Source of the DNA: Clostridiales bacterium
Lineage (GTDB): Bacteria > Bacillota > Clostridia > Oscillospirales > Oscillospiraceae
Length of the DNA: 40,297 nucleotides
Direction of reading: 5' to 3'
NCBI GenBank assembly: GCA_004557655.1
Contig: SFGJ01000019.1
Coordinates: 1 to 40,297, forward strand
In this document: positions 39,836 to 40,297 of the stretch, piece after piece
Layout of the letters: each line of letters starts with the position of its first letter
How positions within the stretch are numbered: position 1 is the stretch's first letter
Program-made: the position numbers and the translations under genes
The notes under the pieces: generated by a model
Databases searched by the model: none
What the model was told of the DNA's origin: nothing
The model's input: only the letters and a program-made list of their open reading frames with translations

Positions 39836-40003
39836 ATGACAAAGCAAACAAAGCAGAACACACCCTCAGCCCCCCGCAAGCGGAGACTGGCCGCGCTGGT
39901 ATCAGCCGCTCGGTGCGGCGGGGAGAAATGCGACACGCTCTCCTGCCACGCCCGCCGCTGCACGGCTGCGTCTATGGCGCAGGGTCTGAAGCACTACGCT
40001 TGA
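39836..40003 (+). CDS. Possible 55-aa Cys-containing small protein
   Basis: The frame begins MTKQTKQNTPSAPRKRRLAA and has four Cys in its second half (CGGEKCDTLSCHARRC). An ggaggt site lies 8 nt before the ATG, a TATAAT box occurs at 39799-39804 and a clear terminator follows at 40020. The clean gene setting supports expression, but the sequence matches no known family to me and the -35 is poor. Confidence 0.45.
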   Translation: MTKQTKQNTPSAPRKRRLAALVSAARCGGEKCDTLSCHARRCTAASMAQGLKHYA

Positions 40004-40019
40004 AACGGCACTCTCCTCC

Positions 40020-40062
40020 GACAGCCACCCTCGGCAAAGCACTGGGGGTGGCTGTCCGTTTA
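40020..40062 (+). terminator. Terminator between the small gene and the YgjV-like gene
   Basis: GACAGCCACCC (40020-40030) pairs with GGGTGGCTGTC (40046-40056) and is followed by a T-rich stretch. It separates the two convergent genes. Confidence 0.82.
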
Positions 40063-40297
40063 GCTTTTTTTCGGTTCCTTTTTCAGCAGGGACGCCGCCG
40101 TGATCACCGTCAGCACGGACTCCGTCACCATGCCGGAATAGGAACGCACTGCAATGACATACACCAGCCACGAAAGGCCGCTGACAATGCCCGCGCCTTG
40201 TATCACCCGCTTGTTGGACTGGAAGAAGGGCAGCAGGGCCACCAACGATGCCAAAATAGGTAGCAGCGTCACTGGCGTTTCGTAGGTTAACACAGCA
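40060..40297 (-). CDS. YgjV-like inner membrane protein, C-terminal part (cut by window edge)
   Basis: The visible 78 residues contain membrane helices TLLPILASLVALLPFFQS, GIVSGLSWLVYVIAV and VLTVITAASLL and end KKEPKKS. The ETPVTLLPILASLVALLPFF stretch and following SNKRVIQGAGIVSGLSW fit the YgjV family of small membrane proteins, whose function is unknown. The frame is open to the window end, so the GTG at 40293 is probably not the real start. Confidence 0.6.
   Translation of the reverse strand, partial: AVLTYETPVTLLPILASLVALLPFFQSNKRVIQGAGIVSGLSWLVYVIAVRSYSGMVTESVLTVITAASLLKKEPKKS

Noticed and set aside
1..40297. CRISPR arrays, rRNA and tRNA genes
   Set aside because: No regularly spaced repeats and no recognisable rRNA or tRNA sequence were seen on either strand.

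Overview
The window looks like the chromosome of an anaerobic gut Firmicute, most likely a butyrate-forming Oscillospiraceae-type Clostridium (inference from gene content: 4-hydroxybutyryl-CoA dehydratase, Clostridium-type crotonase, 4-hydroxybutyrate dehydrogenase homologue, sigma-54 control, Clostridia-type mobile genes). No rRNA, tRNA or CRISPR array was seen.

Region A (1-4692) is a 4-hydroxybutyrate module. A minus-strand operon crotonase > CoA-transferase > 4-hydroxybutyryl-CoA dehydratase (cut by the window start) lies behind a near-perfect sigma-54 promoter at 2939-2955. A divergent PAS/AAA+/Fis sigma-54 activator follows, with two copies of a 16-bp dyad between them.

Region B (4697-23241) is an 18.5-kb mosaic mobile region bounded by 47-bp imperfect inverted repeats (41 of 47 identical). 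It separates the activator from rpoN (sigma-54), which would otherwise be convergent neighbours. From left to right it holds: a broken serine recombinase joined to a broken relaxase, mobC and an oriT-like cluster of dyads; a restriction island (BglII/BstYI-like endonuclease, MT-A70 methylase, a 127-aa unknown, a 43-aa unknown, DUF2188); a TnpV-like protein with an unusual tail; an integrated mobilizable element (frameshifted MobV relaxase, RepA-like ATPase, MobC, tyrosine integrase, excisionase, XRE regulator) next to a guaA-end-like sequence; a TetR/DUF308/MMPL/secreted-partner operon; and several decayed genes.

Region C (23300-37958) starts with rpoN on the minus strand and continues with a long plus-strand catabolic cluster: a five-gene HAAT (Liv-type) ABC transporter, a UxaE-like hexuronate epimerase, a TIM-barrel epimerase, a small membrane protein, a 4-hydroxybutyrate dehydrogenase homologue, a GldA-like dehydrogenase, a two-subunit transketolase and a LacI regulator. 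LacI-type palindromes lie before livK and before lacI. There is no kinase and no aldolase. This allows a testable hypothesis: a kinase-free transketolase route that cuts a 5-keto-hexuronate into a two-carbon unit and a four-carbon semialdehyde, which the dehydrogenase reduces.

Region D (38014-40297) has stacked terminators, a relic of a RepA-type ATPase, a PucR-family regulator with a perfect 17-bp dyad at its promoter, a possible 55-aa Cys-containing small protein and the 3' part of a YgjV-like membrane protein.
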